Positions 20,864 to 29,727 of a stretch of DNA of 64,000 nt are shown here, piece by piece (the first letter of the stretch is position 1; every line of letters starts with the position of its first letter). The DNA comes from Streptomyces sp. NBC_00513 (GTDB lineage Bacteria; Actinomycetota; Actinomycetes; Streptomycetales; Streptomycetaceae): the NCBI RefSeq assembly GCF_041431415.1, contig NZ_CP107845.1, positions 1,612,001 through 1,676,000 on the forward strand, written 5' to 3'. A program made the translations under genes and the position numbers. The notes beneath the pieces are model-generated. The model saw only the letters and a list, made by a program, of their open reading frames with translations, searched no databases and was not told the origin of the DNA.

Positions 20864-23800
20864 TCAGGCGCCCACCGCGGAGCGGCGGTACATGCGGGTG
20901 GCCGTGATCTCGCCGTGGATCGTCTCCTCGTCGGGCGACTGCTGGGGCAGGCCCGGACGCAGGTGTTCCTCGACGCTGATGTACTTCAGGCCCGCGCGCA
21001 GGTCCGCGTCGTTGCGCAGCCGGATGACCAGCGGGAACTCCGCGAGCGCCGTGGTGTCGAACAGGCCCGTGGTGTAGAGGAGCTGGACGCCGAGCGCGTC
21101 CGAGACGGCCCGCTGGAGCTCCAGCAGGTAGGTGGCGTTCGCGCGGCCGATCGGGTTGTCGAGGAACAGCGTGCCCGCGTGGCGGTGCTTGTCGCGGCCC
21201 CGGTCGTTGCTGCGCAGCGCCGCCATCGTGCAGTAGAGGGCGATGGCGGCGGTGAGCAGCTGCCCGCCGGAGAACACGTCGCCCATCTGGCCGACCGGGA
21301 CGCGCTCGGCGCGCAGGACGGCGTCCGGCTTGAGGATCTCGACCGCGATGCCCTTGGGCTCCAGTGCGGCCTGCACGCCGCGCAGCAGCAGGGACATGCC
21401 GTCGCGCCGGCCCTCTCCGAAGGAGGCCGCGCTGTTCTTCTTCACGGCCGCGCGGGTGGCCTCGTCGATGACCTCTCCCAGCCGCTCGGTGAGCGTGGCC
21501 TGGTCGGGCTCCTCGAAACGGATGCGCAGGAACTCCTGACCCGACCACTCCCCCAGGCCCTCGGGCAGTTGGGAGAGCCGTTGGGCGGAGCGCAGGGTGG
21601 CGAGGGCGGACTCCACCAGGCCGCGCAGTCGGTCGACGATGCTGCCCCGGTTGCGTTCCAGCTGTTCCAACTCGTCGGTGAGCACGCGCAGTCGGGGCGC
21701 GAAGGCGGTGGCCCAGGCGGCGGCGTGTTCGGGCAGGGCGGAGGCGGGGAGTTCGCGGATCTGCTGGCGGGCGGGGGTGCGCACCTGCTCGTAGCGGTTG
21801 GCGTTGGCGTGCCGGACGAGGATGTCGCTCGCCTCGCGCACGGCGGATTCCGCCGCGGAGAGGTCGGCGGCGCAGCCGCGCAGGGAACGGCGTGCCTCGG
21901 TGGCCGACTGGCGGGCCTCCTCCAGGGTCCCCGGGTGGGGCACCGGCTCCTGTTCGTCGTCCTGGTGGGTGTGGTCGCGCAGCAGGTCCCGGAGCAGGGC
22001 CGCGGTCTCGTCGAAGCCGCCGGCGCCGTCCTCGGCGGTGCGGTGGGCGCGCAGCAGGTCGGCGTGGGCGGCCCGGGCGCTCTCGACGGCGGCGGTGTGG
22101 GCGGCGAGCCGGGCGGTGGCGGCGCGCAGCAGGCCCTGGGCCTGTTCCACGTTCTCGGGGACGAGGTCCTCGGGGAGTTCGGTGTGCGCCTCGCCCTCGG
22201 CGGGTGCGTGCCGTTCGGCCTCGCCGCGCAGTCGGCCGAGCTGTTCGCTCGCGGTCGAGGCGCGGGTCTCCAGCATCTGTACGAGGGATTCGGCGCGGGC
22301 GGCGGCGGCCTGCCGGGACGGGCCGTCGGATCCGTCGGTGCCTTCGAGGAGTTGGGCGGCGCGGGTGCGGACCTTGTTGGTGAGACGGTCGAGTTCGGCG
22401 AGGGCGGCGCTTTCGGCGCTCTCGGCGCGGGCCTGTTCGGCGCGCAGGTCGGCGCCGACCCCGACCTTCTCGTAGAGCTGTGAGGCGGCCCGGTAGGCCT
22501 CGCGCAGGTCGGGCAGGGGGGCCTTGGCGGAGCCGTCGTCCGCCGGGAGCGGCTCGGGGGCGCCGGCGATCTCGGAGCGTTCGGCCCGCAGTGCGCGGGA
22601 GGTGCGGCGGGCGTCGTCGGCGGCGCGTTGGGCGGCGCGGCGGTCCTCGTCGGCGGCGCGGGCCCGGTCCAGGCAGACCTCGGCGCGGGCCTCGGACTCG
22701 GCCGCGTCGTCGGCGAGTTCGCGCAGCCTCGCCTGCCAGCCGGCGCGCTCGCGCAGGCGGTGGGCGAGGCCGGCGAGGGCGTCGGCTACGCGGCGGGAGC
22801 GCTGGGCGGTGTCCTGGCGTTCCTCGCGGACGCGGGCGGCGTCGGCGGCGGCCTCGTCCGCCTCGGCCCGTACGGTGCGGGTCTCGGCGAGTTCGGCGTC
22901 GGCCTCCTCGGCGAAGGCGCGGGCGGCCTCGGCGTGCCGGGCGAGTTCGGCGAGGCGGCCGGGCGGGCAGCCGGTGCGCCAGGAGGCGAGTCGGGCGGCG
23001 AGTTCGCGGTCGCCGGAGAGGCGGGCGGCCAGGTCCCGGATCTCGGTGTCGCGGGCTGTGGCGCGGGTGCGCAGGGCCTGGCGCTCCGCGTCGGCGGCCT
23101 GCTCGTCGTGCATGGCCGGGTTCGGCGACACGATGAAGATGCCGGAGACGTCGCTGTCGGCGTCGGTCGGGGGCAGGGGCGCGAGCAGGGCGGCGGCGGT
23201 GCCGACCGCGACGGTGGAGCGGGGCAGCAGGGCGGCGCCGGACAGGACCTCGCGGGCCCGGGCGTGGGTGTCGGGGTCGATGATGACGACGCCGTCGACG
23301 AGTTCGGGGCGGGCGGCGAGGACGGCGGTGTGGTCGGCGGGGTCCACGGACTGGGCGAGGTAGCGCCAGCCGGGGAGGGCGGGGATGCCGTGTTCGCCGA
23401 GGTACTCGACGGTGGCGAGGACGTCGGGTCCGGGCGGCAGGAGTCCGCCGTCGCCGAGGGCGCCGAGGATGCGGGCGTCGTCGGCGGCGGCGGTGCGCAG
23501 CTCGAAGAGTTGCCGTTCGGCGGCGGCCACCCCGTCGGTGAGCAGGGTGCGGAGGTCGTCGGCGCCCCGGTCGAGGTCTTCGACGGTGAGGCCGCCGTGG
23601 AGCGCGGTCGAACCGTCGGAGGCGGGGCCCTGTTCGGGGGTGGTGGGCGTGTCGTTCGGGGTGCCGTCGTCGCCGCGCGGGTGCGGGACGGTGGCGTCGG
23701 GGGCGCCCGGGAGGCCCAGGAGGGCGGCCAGGCGCGGGGCTTCGGCGAGCGAGGCGGCGGCGCGGGCCTCCGCCTCGTGCGCGGACTCGGCGGCGTCCGC

Positions 23801-25549
23801 GGCGTCCGCGGCGCGGGCGGCGGTGAGTTCGGCGCGGGATTCCGCGGTGGCGGCCTCGCGGGCGGTCTCGGCGGCGGCGCGGGCGGCCTCGCGGGACTCC
23901 TCCCAGGCGGCGACGGCGGTCTTCTCGGCGTCGCTGGCGGCGAGCGCGGCGCGGGCGGGGTCGGCGTCGGGTTCGGAGTCGTCGAGCCATCCGGCCTCGA
24001 CGGCCTCGGCGGTCTCCTGTTGGACCTCCGCGAGGCGGGCCCGGAGGTGTTCGGACTCGCTGCGGGCGCGCTGGGCGGCGGTGGCGGCGGAGGTGGCGTC
24101 GCGGTGGGCGGTCTCGCCGAGGGCCTGGAGTTCCGCGGACCGTTCCTCCTCCTCGTTGGCGAGGGTCTCGCCGTGTTCGGCGGCGGTGTGCAGGGCCCGT
24201 ACGAGTTCCGCGGCGGCGGTGGCGCGTGCGGCCAGCGCCGGGGCGGCGTCCCGTTCGGCTTCGAGGATCGCGGCGGCGACGCGGGCGGAGCGGTCGGCGG
24301 CGGCCCGGTGGCGCAGCACGATCTCGGCGGCCTGCCAGGCGGAGTGCAGGGTGCGGGCTTCGAGGAGTTCGCGGCGCTGGGCGGCGGCGGCCTTGTCTGC
24401 GACGGTGAGGGCCAGCGAGGCGTGCCGGTAGGCGAGTTCGGCTGACACGGCGGCGCCGCGGCCGCGGGCGGTCTCGGCTCCGGTGACCTGGTGGGCGGCT
24501 TCGGTGACCCGCTGGGCGAGGTCGGCGGCGCGGCCCCGTTCCTCGACGGCGCGGGCGGACAGCCGCCGGGCGAGGGTGCGTGTGCGGCGTTCGGCGCCGG
24601 CGTGGACGTCGCGCAGCCGGGAGCGGGTCTCGGCGGCTTCGACGATGCGGTGCAGGAGGTCGACCGAGCCGGCGGTGAAGTCGCGTTCGGCCATGAGTTC
24701 GGCGCGGCGGCCGAGTTTGTTGCCGAAGCCGTGGACGAGGTCGGCCAGTCCGTCGGTGTCGCGGGTGTCGGTGACGGCGCGCAGCAGCAGGTCGGTGAAG
24801 TCGGAGTCCTTCTTGACGGCGAAGAGGCCGGCGGCCTCGCCCTCGTCGGCGTTCATCTCGCGCTGGTAGCGGAACAGTTCGGGGTCGAGGCCGACCTCCG
24901 TGAGGTGTTCGTTCCAGCGGTCGTGGATCTCCTCCCAGTACACCTCCAGGTGCGGGTACGCCTTGCCGGCGTCGGTGAGGGCGTCGCGGAAGCCCTTCAT
25001 CGTGCGGCGGCGGCCCTGTGCGCCGGACGCGCCCTCGACGGGCGGTCGGACGGCGGTGGCCTCGGCGACGGGGAGGTTGTCGAGGCCGAGTCCCGGTCCG
25101 GGGCGGAAGGAGTACCAGGCCTCGGCGAACTTGCGGGGGTCGTTGGAGACCTGCCGGCCCCGCCATTCGCTGACCTTGCCGACGACCACGCACTCGCCGG
25201 TCTGGGTGTGCTGCCATTCCAGGGCGACGTGGCCGCAGTCGTCGGCGAGCAGGAACTTGCGCAGGACGCCCGAGCTGGCGCCGCCGAGGGTGTTGCGGTG
25301 GCCGGGCAGCATCACCGAGAAGATCAGTTTGAGGAGGACGGACTTGCCGCCGCCGTTCTCCAGGAAGAGCACGCCCGCGGGCGCCGGGCGCCGGGGCGGG
25401 CCGGTGGGCTCGTCCTCGAAGAACTCCGCCTGGGCGGGCGCCGGGTGGGGCACCGGTTCGCCGACTCCGCGCAGGTCGAGCACGGTGTCGGCGTAGCGCG
25501 CGCCGGCGGGCCCGATGGAGTAGAGGCGGATCCGGGACAGCTCGTACAT
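20864..25549 (-). CDS. Giant SMC/MukB/JetC-like coiled-coil ATPase
   Basis: A 1561-residue protein with the SMC plan: an N-terminal ATPase half with P-loop ENGGGKS (Lys69), a very long Ala/Glu/Arg-rich region that reads as coiled coil (about 250-1350) interrupted near 600-800 by a globular, hinge-like segment, and a C-terminal half with the ABC signature VFSGGQ (1426-1430) and Walker B LFLDNP (Asp1464). The residue after Asp is Asn, not the usual catalytic Glu. It is the last gene of a four-gene operon and starts 60 bases after the KITE-like gene. A role in DNA loop extrusion, segregation or plasmid restriction is inferred from the architecture. It is longer than MukB (about 1480) or JetC (about 1100). 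Confidence 0.8.
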   Translation of the reverse strand: MYELSRIRLYSIGPAGARYADTVLDLRGVGEPVPHPAPAQAEFFEDEPTGPPRRPAPAGVLFLENGGGKSVLLKLIFSVMLPGHRNTLGGASSGVLRKFLLADDCGHVALEWQHTQTGECVVVGKVSEWRGRQVSNDPRKFAEAWYSFRPGPGLGLDNLPVAEATAVRPPVEGASGAQGRRRTMKGFRDALTDAGKAYPHLEVYWEEIHDRWNEHLTEVGLDPELFRYQREMNADEGEAAGLFAVKKDSDFTDLLLRAVTDTRDTDGLADLVHGFGNKLGRRAELMAERDFTAGSVDLLHRIVEAAETRSRLRDVHAGAERRTRTLARRLSARAVEERGRAADLAQRVTEAAHQVTGAETARGRGAAVSAELAYRHASLALTVADKAAAAQRRELLEARTLHSAWQAAEIVLRHRAAADRSARVAAAILEAERDAAPALAARATAAAELVRALHTAAEHGETLANEEEERSAELQALGETAHRDATSAATAAQRARSESEHLRARLAEVQQETAEAVEAGWLDDSEPDADPARAALAASDAEKTAVAAWEESREAARAAAETAREAATAESRAELTAARAADAADAAESAHEAEARAAASLAEAPRLAALLGLPGAPDATVPHPRGDDGTPNDTPTTPEQGPASDGSTALHGGLTVEDLDRGADDLRTLLTDGVAAAERQLFELRTAAADDARILGALGDGGLLPPGPDVLATVEYLGEHGIPALPGWRYLAQSVDPADHTAVLAARPELVDGVVIIDPDTHARAREVLSGAALLPRSTVAVGTAAALLAPLPPTDADSDVSGIFIVSPNPAMHDEQAADAERQALRTRATARDTEIRDLAARLSGDRELAARLASWRTGCPPGRLAELARHAEAARAFAEEADAELAETRTVRAEADEAAADAARVREERQDTAQRSRRVADALAGLAHRLRERAGWQARLRELADDAAESEARAEVCLDRARAADEDRRAAQRAADDARRTSRALRAERSEIAGAPEPLPADDGSAKAPLPDLREAYRAASQLYEKVGVGADLRAEQARAESAESAALAELDRLTNKVRTRAAQLLEGTDGSDGPSRQAAAARAESLVQMLETRASTASEQLGRLRGEAERHAPAEGEAHTELPEDLVPENVEQAQGLLRAATARLAAHTAAVESARAAHADLLRAHRTAEDGAGGFDETAALLRDLLRDHTHQDDEQEPVPHPGTLEEARQSATEARRSLRGCAADLSAAESAVREASDILVRHANANRYEQVRTPARQQIRELPASALPEHAAAWATAFAPRLRVLTDELEQLERNRGSIVDRLRGLVESALATLRSAQRLSQLPEGLGEWSGQEFLRIRFEEPDQATLTERLGEVIDEATRAAVKKNSAASFGEGRRDGMSLLLRGVQAALEPKGIAVEILKPDAVLRAERVPVGQMGDVFSGGQLLTAAIALYCTMAALRSNDRGRDKHRHAGTLFLDNPIGRANATYLLELQRAVSDALGVQLLYTTGLFDTTALAEFPLVIRLRNDADLRAGLKYISVEEHLRPGLPQQSPDEETIHGEITATRMYRRSAVGA

Positions 25550-25609
25550 GGCGGCGGACTCTCGTGGTCTCTCGTGGGTCGTACGGAGGACAGGTGGCGC
25601 GGGGCTCGC

Positions 25610-26506
25610 TCAGGCGTGGAAGGGGAGCCCGGCGTCGGCGGCGAGTTCCAGGTCGTCGCCCTCGGGCGGCGGCAACAGGGTGGCGGAGCCGTCGCTGACG
25701 GGGACCACGCCGAGTTCCAGCAGTTCGGCCATGGCCGCGCTGCCCGCCATGTCGCGGACCTGGAGCTGGTAGCGGGGGGTGGTGCGGTAGGTGCCTCCGG
25801 CGTCGTCGCCGGTGCGCTGGAGGAAGCCGGATTCGGTGAGGAAGGCGGCGGCCTTGCCGACGATGCCCGTGGTGGAGCCGGCGAGCCGTCGGGCGTCCTT
25901 GGTGGCGCCGGTGGCGGAGCGGCGGGCGTAGACCCGCCAGCCGGCCTCCAGGCCGGGGGCGTCGGAGGCGGGGTCGGTGTTCTCGCCGAGTTCGTCGGCG
26001 CGCTCTTCGAGGCGGCGGCAGGTCTGCCGGACGAAGGCGTCGACGCCGTTGACGGTGATCCGGCCGATGTAGCCGTCGTCGGCGAGGTCCTCGGGGCGCG
26101 GGAAGGCGAGGGCGGCGACGGCCAGGTGGGCGAGGCCGTGCAGGAAGCGGTCGCCGCCGTCGGCGGTGGTGCGGCGGGCGTAGTCACCCATCCGGACGGC
26201 GAAGACGGAATCCTCGCCGGCGGCCACGGCCATGCCGGCGCGGGGCGAGACCTCCAGCACGATCAGGCCGAGGCCGGTGGCGACGGCGTCGGCGAGGCGG
26301 CCGAAGGCGGGTTCCTCGCGGTAGCGGCGCAGCAGTTCGGCGTACTCGGCGTCGCGGGCGGGCAGCAGCTTGGGCTGGAGTCCGAACGCGACGAGGCGCG
26401 CCGCGTCGGCGGCGTCCGCCGGGGTCACGGGGTGGGTGGTCCCGGTCGGAGCCGATGCCGCGTCGGGCTCGCTCCACGCGGGGTGCTCGGCGTGGGTCTC
26501 GCTCAC
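25610..26506 (-). CDS. Probable KITE/MukE/JetB-like subunit of the SMC-like complex
   Basis: A 298-residue protein with no motif I can name with certainty. Its size, helix-rich pattern and position directly between a kleisin-like gene and an SMC-like gene match the KITE (tandem winged-helix) subunits MukE, MksE and JetB. Segments such as GKAAAFLTESGFLQRTGDDAGGTYRTTPRYQLQVRD look like a winged helix (helix, hairpin wing). The GTG start at 26506 overlaps the stop of the 69-codon ORF before it, with GAGGAG upstream. The assignment rests mainly on context. Confidence 0.62.
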   Translation of the reverse strand: MSETHAEHPAWSEPDAASAPTGTTHPVTPADAADAARLVAFGLQPKLLPARDAEYAELLRRYREEPAFGRLADAVATGLGLIVLEVSPRAGMAVAAGEDSVFAVRMGDYARRTTADGGDRFLHGLAHLAVAALAFPRPEDLADDGYIGRITVNGVDAFVRQTCRRLEERADELGENTDPASDAPGLEAGWRVYARRSATGATKDARRLAGSTTGIVGKAAAFLTESGFLQRTGDDAGGTYRTTPRYQLQVRDMAGSAAMAELLELGVVPVSDGSATLLPPPEGDDLELAADAGLPFHA

Positions 26507-26712
26507 GGGTGCGGCTCCTCGGCAATGCGGTACGGGTGGTGGTCTCGGGGGGCGCGGGCCGGGTCGGCGGCGGGGCGCCGCCGGGGCCGCGGGAGTCCGG
26601 GCGACGAGCGCGTCGGGGTGTCCGCGCGGCGTTCGGTCGGCGCCGGGGCGGTGGTCGCACCGGTGGTGGTCGCGCCGACAGCGGTGACAGCGGTGACGCG
26701 GGCGGTGCTCAC
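26503..26712 (-). CDS. Small Thr/Pro/Arg-rich ORF inside the SMC-like operon
   Basis: A 69-codon ORF fills the gap between the kleisin-like and KITE-like genes. Its GTG start overlaps the stop of the upstream gene, and its TGA overlaps the GTG of the downstream gene, both as four-base GTGA overlaps. Third-position GC is about 90 percent, as in neighbouring genes, and GGAGG lies about 4 bases before the start. The product is low-complexity (Ala, Thr, Pro, Arg) with no fold visible. It may be a real disordered peptide or only a reading-through stretch that couples translation. Confidence 0.45.
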   Translation of the reverse strand: MSTARVTAVTAVGATTTGATTAPAPTERRADTPTRSSPGLPRPRRRPAADPARAPRDHHPYRIAEEPHP

Positions 26713-28259
26713 GCCGCCTCCGTGCGGTCCGCGGTCATCGCCGCGGAGTCGAGGAGCGCGGTGCCGACGATCAGGTCGGCGCCGCCGAACTCCGGGTCGT
26801 CGAGCTCGGCGCCGTCGTCCACGGCGAACAGGAGTCGTTCCTCACCCTGGCGGTAGGCCGTGCCCACGGCGGGGCTCGCCGCGTGGACGGCCAGCAGTGC
26901 CACCAGGTACGGCAGGTCGGGGTCCTTTCGACGAGCCTCGGCGAGCAGGCCGGAGAGCCGGCGCGGGGCGTCGTGCGGCAGGTCCAGCAGCTTCATGGCG
27001 GCGGCGAGCTGCTCGTCGCTGAACCGGCTGTCGTCGGGGGTGGCGATGAGGTCCGGTTCGGGCATCTCCACGCCGAGGTGTTCGCGTTCCTGGGGCGGGG
27101 TCAGCAGGATCTCGACCAGGTCCGCCATCCGGACCGAGACGGGGGTGCGCAGTCCCGTGCCCGCCGCGAAGAAGGCGTCGGTGACCCGTGTCGCCTGCTC
27201 CAGCGGCAGCGGCAGGACCGGGGAGACGAGTTGTCCGTACAGGTCGATGCCGGTGCGCGGCGCGGGGGCGGCGAAGGCCTGGCGGTCCTGTTCGGCGCGG
27301 AAGAGCGGACCGGCGTCGAGCAGCCGGGACTGGAGCTGGGTGTGGCGGCGGATGCAGTCCTTGACGATGTCGACGAGTTCGGCGGCGCGCCGCTTGTTGT
27401 CGGGGTCCTCGGCCTCGTCCCGTGCCTTGCGGATGTTGGTCAGGATCGCGTTCTCGTGCCGGTAGCGGTCGGCGACGTGGTCCAGCGCTTCGGCGATCAT
27501 GTCGGGGACGGCCTCCAGCCAGTCCACGGCGCGTACGTTGCGGCGCGTGGCGTCCAGGGTGCGGCGCAGCGTCTCGGCGTACTGGACGGTCCGGTAGCGC
27601 GCCTGTTCGGCGGCCAGTTGGGCGTCCGCGAGGCGGCCCCGGCTGATCAGCACCTCCAGCTTGACCTCGGCGGCGATCTGGGCGCTCGTGACGTCGGTGT
27701 CGAGGGCTCCGACGAGGACGTTGACGGCCTCGTCGGTGGTGCGCAGGTAGACGACCCCGCCGTGGCCGGGGACCTCTTCGATCAGCTTGAAGTCGTAGTC
27801 GCGGCGGACGTACACGCCGTCCGGGCCGAAGGTGCCGTACATCGCGCGGAAGCCCCGGTCGACGCTGCCGACGTTGATCAGGTTCTCCAGGACCCAGCGG
27901 GCCACCCGCTCGTGTTCGGCGACCGGCCGGGCGGGCGCCTGTGCCGCGACGCGCGGCAGCAGCCTGGCCACTATCTGCTCGTGGTCCGCGCCGGTGTCGA
28001 AGTCCATGTTGAGCGTGACCAGGTCGATCGCGGACAGGGCGACCTCGGCCATCGCGTAGACCCCGTACTCGCCGGCCAGATTGGCCTTGCGCACGTCGAG
28101 GTCGTGGAGCGGGGCGGTGCAGGCGAGGGCGCGCAGCCGCCGGGCCAGGCCCTCGTCGGCGGCCGGGCCCGGCGCCGGGGACGGAAGGGTCTTCGCCGGG
28201 GCAGGGAGAGTCACGACGGAAAGACTAGGCGCTGACACGGACAACATCCCAAACGGCAT
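26709..28259 (-). CDS. Probable kleisin (MukF/MksF/JetA-like) subunit
   Basis: First gene of the SMC-like operon, 516 residues. It is helix-rich: an N-terminal winged-helix-sized region (about 35-140), long central helices with charged heptads (about 200-320, including KARDEAEDPDNKRRAAELVDIVK in two pieces), and a C-terminal region ending in a strand-rich segment. Size and position match the kleisin genes mukF, mksF and jetA; I cannot see a diagnostic motif. The start is uncertain: ATG 28259, ATG 28247 or GTG 28238, none with an ideal ribosome site. It is divergent from pxpA with 56 bases between. Confidence 0.6.
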   Translation of the reverse strand: MPFGMLSVSAPSLSVVTLPAPAKTLPSPAPGPAADEGLARRLRALACTAPLHDLDVRKANLAGEYGVYAMAEVALSAIDLVTLNMDFDTGADHEQIVARLLPRVAAQAPARPVAEHERVARWVLENLINVGSVDRGFRAMYGTFGPDGVYVRRDYDFKLIEEVPGHGGVVYLRTTDEAVNVLVGALDTDVTSAQIAAEVKLEVLISRGRLADAQLAAEQARYRTVQYAETLRRTLDATRRNVRAVDWLEAVPDMIAEALDHVADRYRHENAILTNIRKARDEAEDPDNKRRAAELVDIVKDCIRRHTQLQSRLLDAGPLFRAEQDRQAFAAPAPRTGIDLYGQLVSPVLPLPLEQATRVTDAFFAAGTGLRTPVSVRMADLVEILLTPPQEREHLGVEMPEPDLIATPDDSRFSDEQLAAAMKLLDLPHDAPRRLSGLLAEARRKDPDLPYLVALLAVHAASPAVGTAYRQGEERLLFAVDDGAELDDPEFGGADLIVGTALLDSAAMTADRTEAA

Positions 28260-28315
28260 GGTTCGGCCGGATCGTCCCCGGTCGTTCGGAACGGGCGCTG
28301 TTCTACGCTCACCGC

Positions 28316-29119
28316 ATGGCTTCCATGATCACACCGATGGCCACGCCCGCGCACCCGCCCGTGATCGACCTCAACGCCGACCTCGGCGAGGGATTCGGTC
28401 GCTGGACGCTGACCGACGACGAGGCGCTGTTGTCCGTCGTCACGAGCGCCAACGTGGCCTGTGGTTTCCACGCCGGGGATCCGTCCATCATGCGTCGCGT
28501 GTGCGAGCTGGCCGCCGAGCGGGGGGTGCGGATCGGGGCGCAGGTCTCCTACCGGGACCTCGCCGGTTTCGGACGGCGGGCGATGGACGTGCCGGCGGGC
28601 GAACTGGCGGACGAGGTGGCGTACCAGATCGGGGCGCTGGAGGTGTTCGCGCGGGCGGCCGGTTCCCGGGTGTCGTACGTGAAGCCGCACGGCGCCCTGT
28701 ACAACCGCACCGTGCGCGACGCGGGGCAGGCCGGGGCGGTCGTCGCGGGCGTGCGGATGGCCGCCGGTACGGGCGGGCTGCCGGTCCTGGGGCTGCCCGG
28801 GTCGCTGCTCCTGTCCGCCGCCGAGGAAGCGGGGTTGACGGCCGTGCCGGAGGCGTTCGCGGACCGGGCGTACACGGCGGAGGGGACGCTGGTGCCGCGC
28901 GGGGAGCCGGGGGCGGTGGTGCACGACCCGGACGCGGTGGTCGCCCGCGCCGTGCGGATGGCCGCCGAGCGGTCCGCGACCGCGATCGACGGCTCCCCGG
29001 TGGCCGTGCCCGCGCGTTCGCTGTGCCTGCACGGGGACACCCCGGGGGCGGCGGACCTCGCCCTGCGGGTGCGTCGGGCCCTGGGCGCGGCCGGGGTACG
29101 GGTGGAGGCCTTCGCGTGA
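28316..29119 (+). CDS. pxpA: 5-oxoprolinase subunit A (LamB/YcsF family)
   Basis: Subunit of the ATP-dependent 5-oxoprolinase that opens 5-oxoproline (pyroglutamate) to glutamate. The 267-residue protein has the LamB/YcsF signatures DLNADLGEGFGRW, NVACGFHAGDP, VSYVKPHGALYN and LCLHGDTPGA. It is the first gene of pxpABC, and its TGA overlaps the GTG of pxpB. The divergent SMC-like operon is close by but functionally unrelated. Confidence 0.94.
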   Translation: MASMITPMATPAHPPVIDLNADLGEGFGRWTLTDDEALLSVVTSANVACGFHAGDPSIMRRVCELAAERGVRIGAQVSYRDLAGFGRRAMDVPAGELADEVAYQIGALEVFARAAGSRVSYVKPHGALYNRTVRDAGQAGAVVAGVRMAAGTGGLPVLGLPGSLLLSAAEEAGLTAVPEAFADRAYTAEGTLVPRGEPGAVVHDPDAVVARAVRMAAERSATAIDGSPVAVPARSLCLHGDTPGAADLALRVRRALGAAGVRVEAFA

Positions 29120-29727
29120 GGGCGCTCGCGGTGGGCGACCGGGCCCTGCTGCTGGAGGCGGACTCGGCGCAGGAGGTGGCCGCGCTCCACGCCGAACTGC
29201 TGCGGCGGCGCGCGGAACTGGGCGGCGTACGGGAGATCGTGCCGGCCGCGCGGACCGTGCTGCTGGACGGGGTGGCGGAGCCCGCCGCGCTGGCGGCCCG
29301 GATCGCCGGGTGGGAGGTGCCGCCGCTCGCCGGGAGCGAGGGGCCGCTGATCAGCGTCGCGGTCCGCTACGACGGGCCGGACCTGGCGGAGGTCGCGCGG
29401 CTGTGGGGGGTGGGGCCCGGGGAGGTGCCGGGGATCGTGGGGTCGGTCGAGTTCCGCGTGGCGTTCTGCGGGTTCGCGCCCGGTTTCGGCTACCTGACCG
29501 GGCTCCCCGAGCGCCTCCACCTGCCCCGACGGGCCACGCCGCGTACGGCCGTGCCGGCGGGCTCGCTGGCCCTGGCGGGCGCCTACGCGGGGGTCTACCC
29601 GCGCTCCTCCCCCGGCGGCTGGCAGTTGATCGGAACCACCGGGGCCGTGTTGTGGGACCCGGGGCGGGAGCCGGCGGCGCTGTTCGCGCCGGGGGTGCGG
29701 GTGCGGTTCGAGGAGGCGGGGTCGTGA
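29116..29727 (+). CDS. pxpB: 5-oxoprolinase subunit B (KipI family)
   Basis: KipI-type subunit of 5-oxoprolinase, 203 residues from the GTG at 29116 that overlaps the pxpA stop. Family motifs include VAFCGFAPGFGYLTGLP, PRRATPRTAVPAGSLALAG and the final SSPGGWQLIG. Longer open frames extend upstream through pxpA but lack a plausible start. It is translationally coupled to pxpA and pxpC. Confidence 0.93.
   Translation: MRALAVGDRALLLEADSAQEVAALHAELLRRRAELGGVREIVPAARTVLLDGVAEPAALAARIAGWEVPPLAGSEGPLISVAVRYDGPDLAEVARLWGVGPGEVPGIVGSVEFRVAFCGFAPGFGYLTGLPERLHLPRRATPRTAVPAGSLALAGAYAGVYPRSSPGGWQLIGTTGAVLWDPGREPAALFAPGVRVRFEEAGS

Noticed and set aside
20325..25217. 1630-codon ORF overlapping the SMC-like gene in another frame
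   Set aside because: Almost pure Arg/Pro/Gly/His composition typical of a shifted high-GC frame; the other frame has P-loop, SGGQ and Walker B.
20864..28259. Complete Wadjet (JetABCD) defence system
   Set aside because: No JetD-type TOPRIM nuclease gene is present next to the operon, and the SMC-like protein is much longer than JetC, so I do not call it Wadjet.
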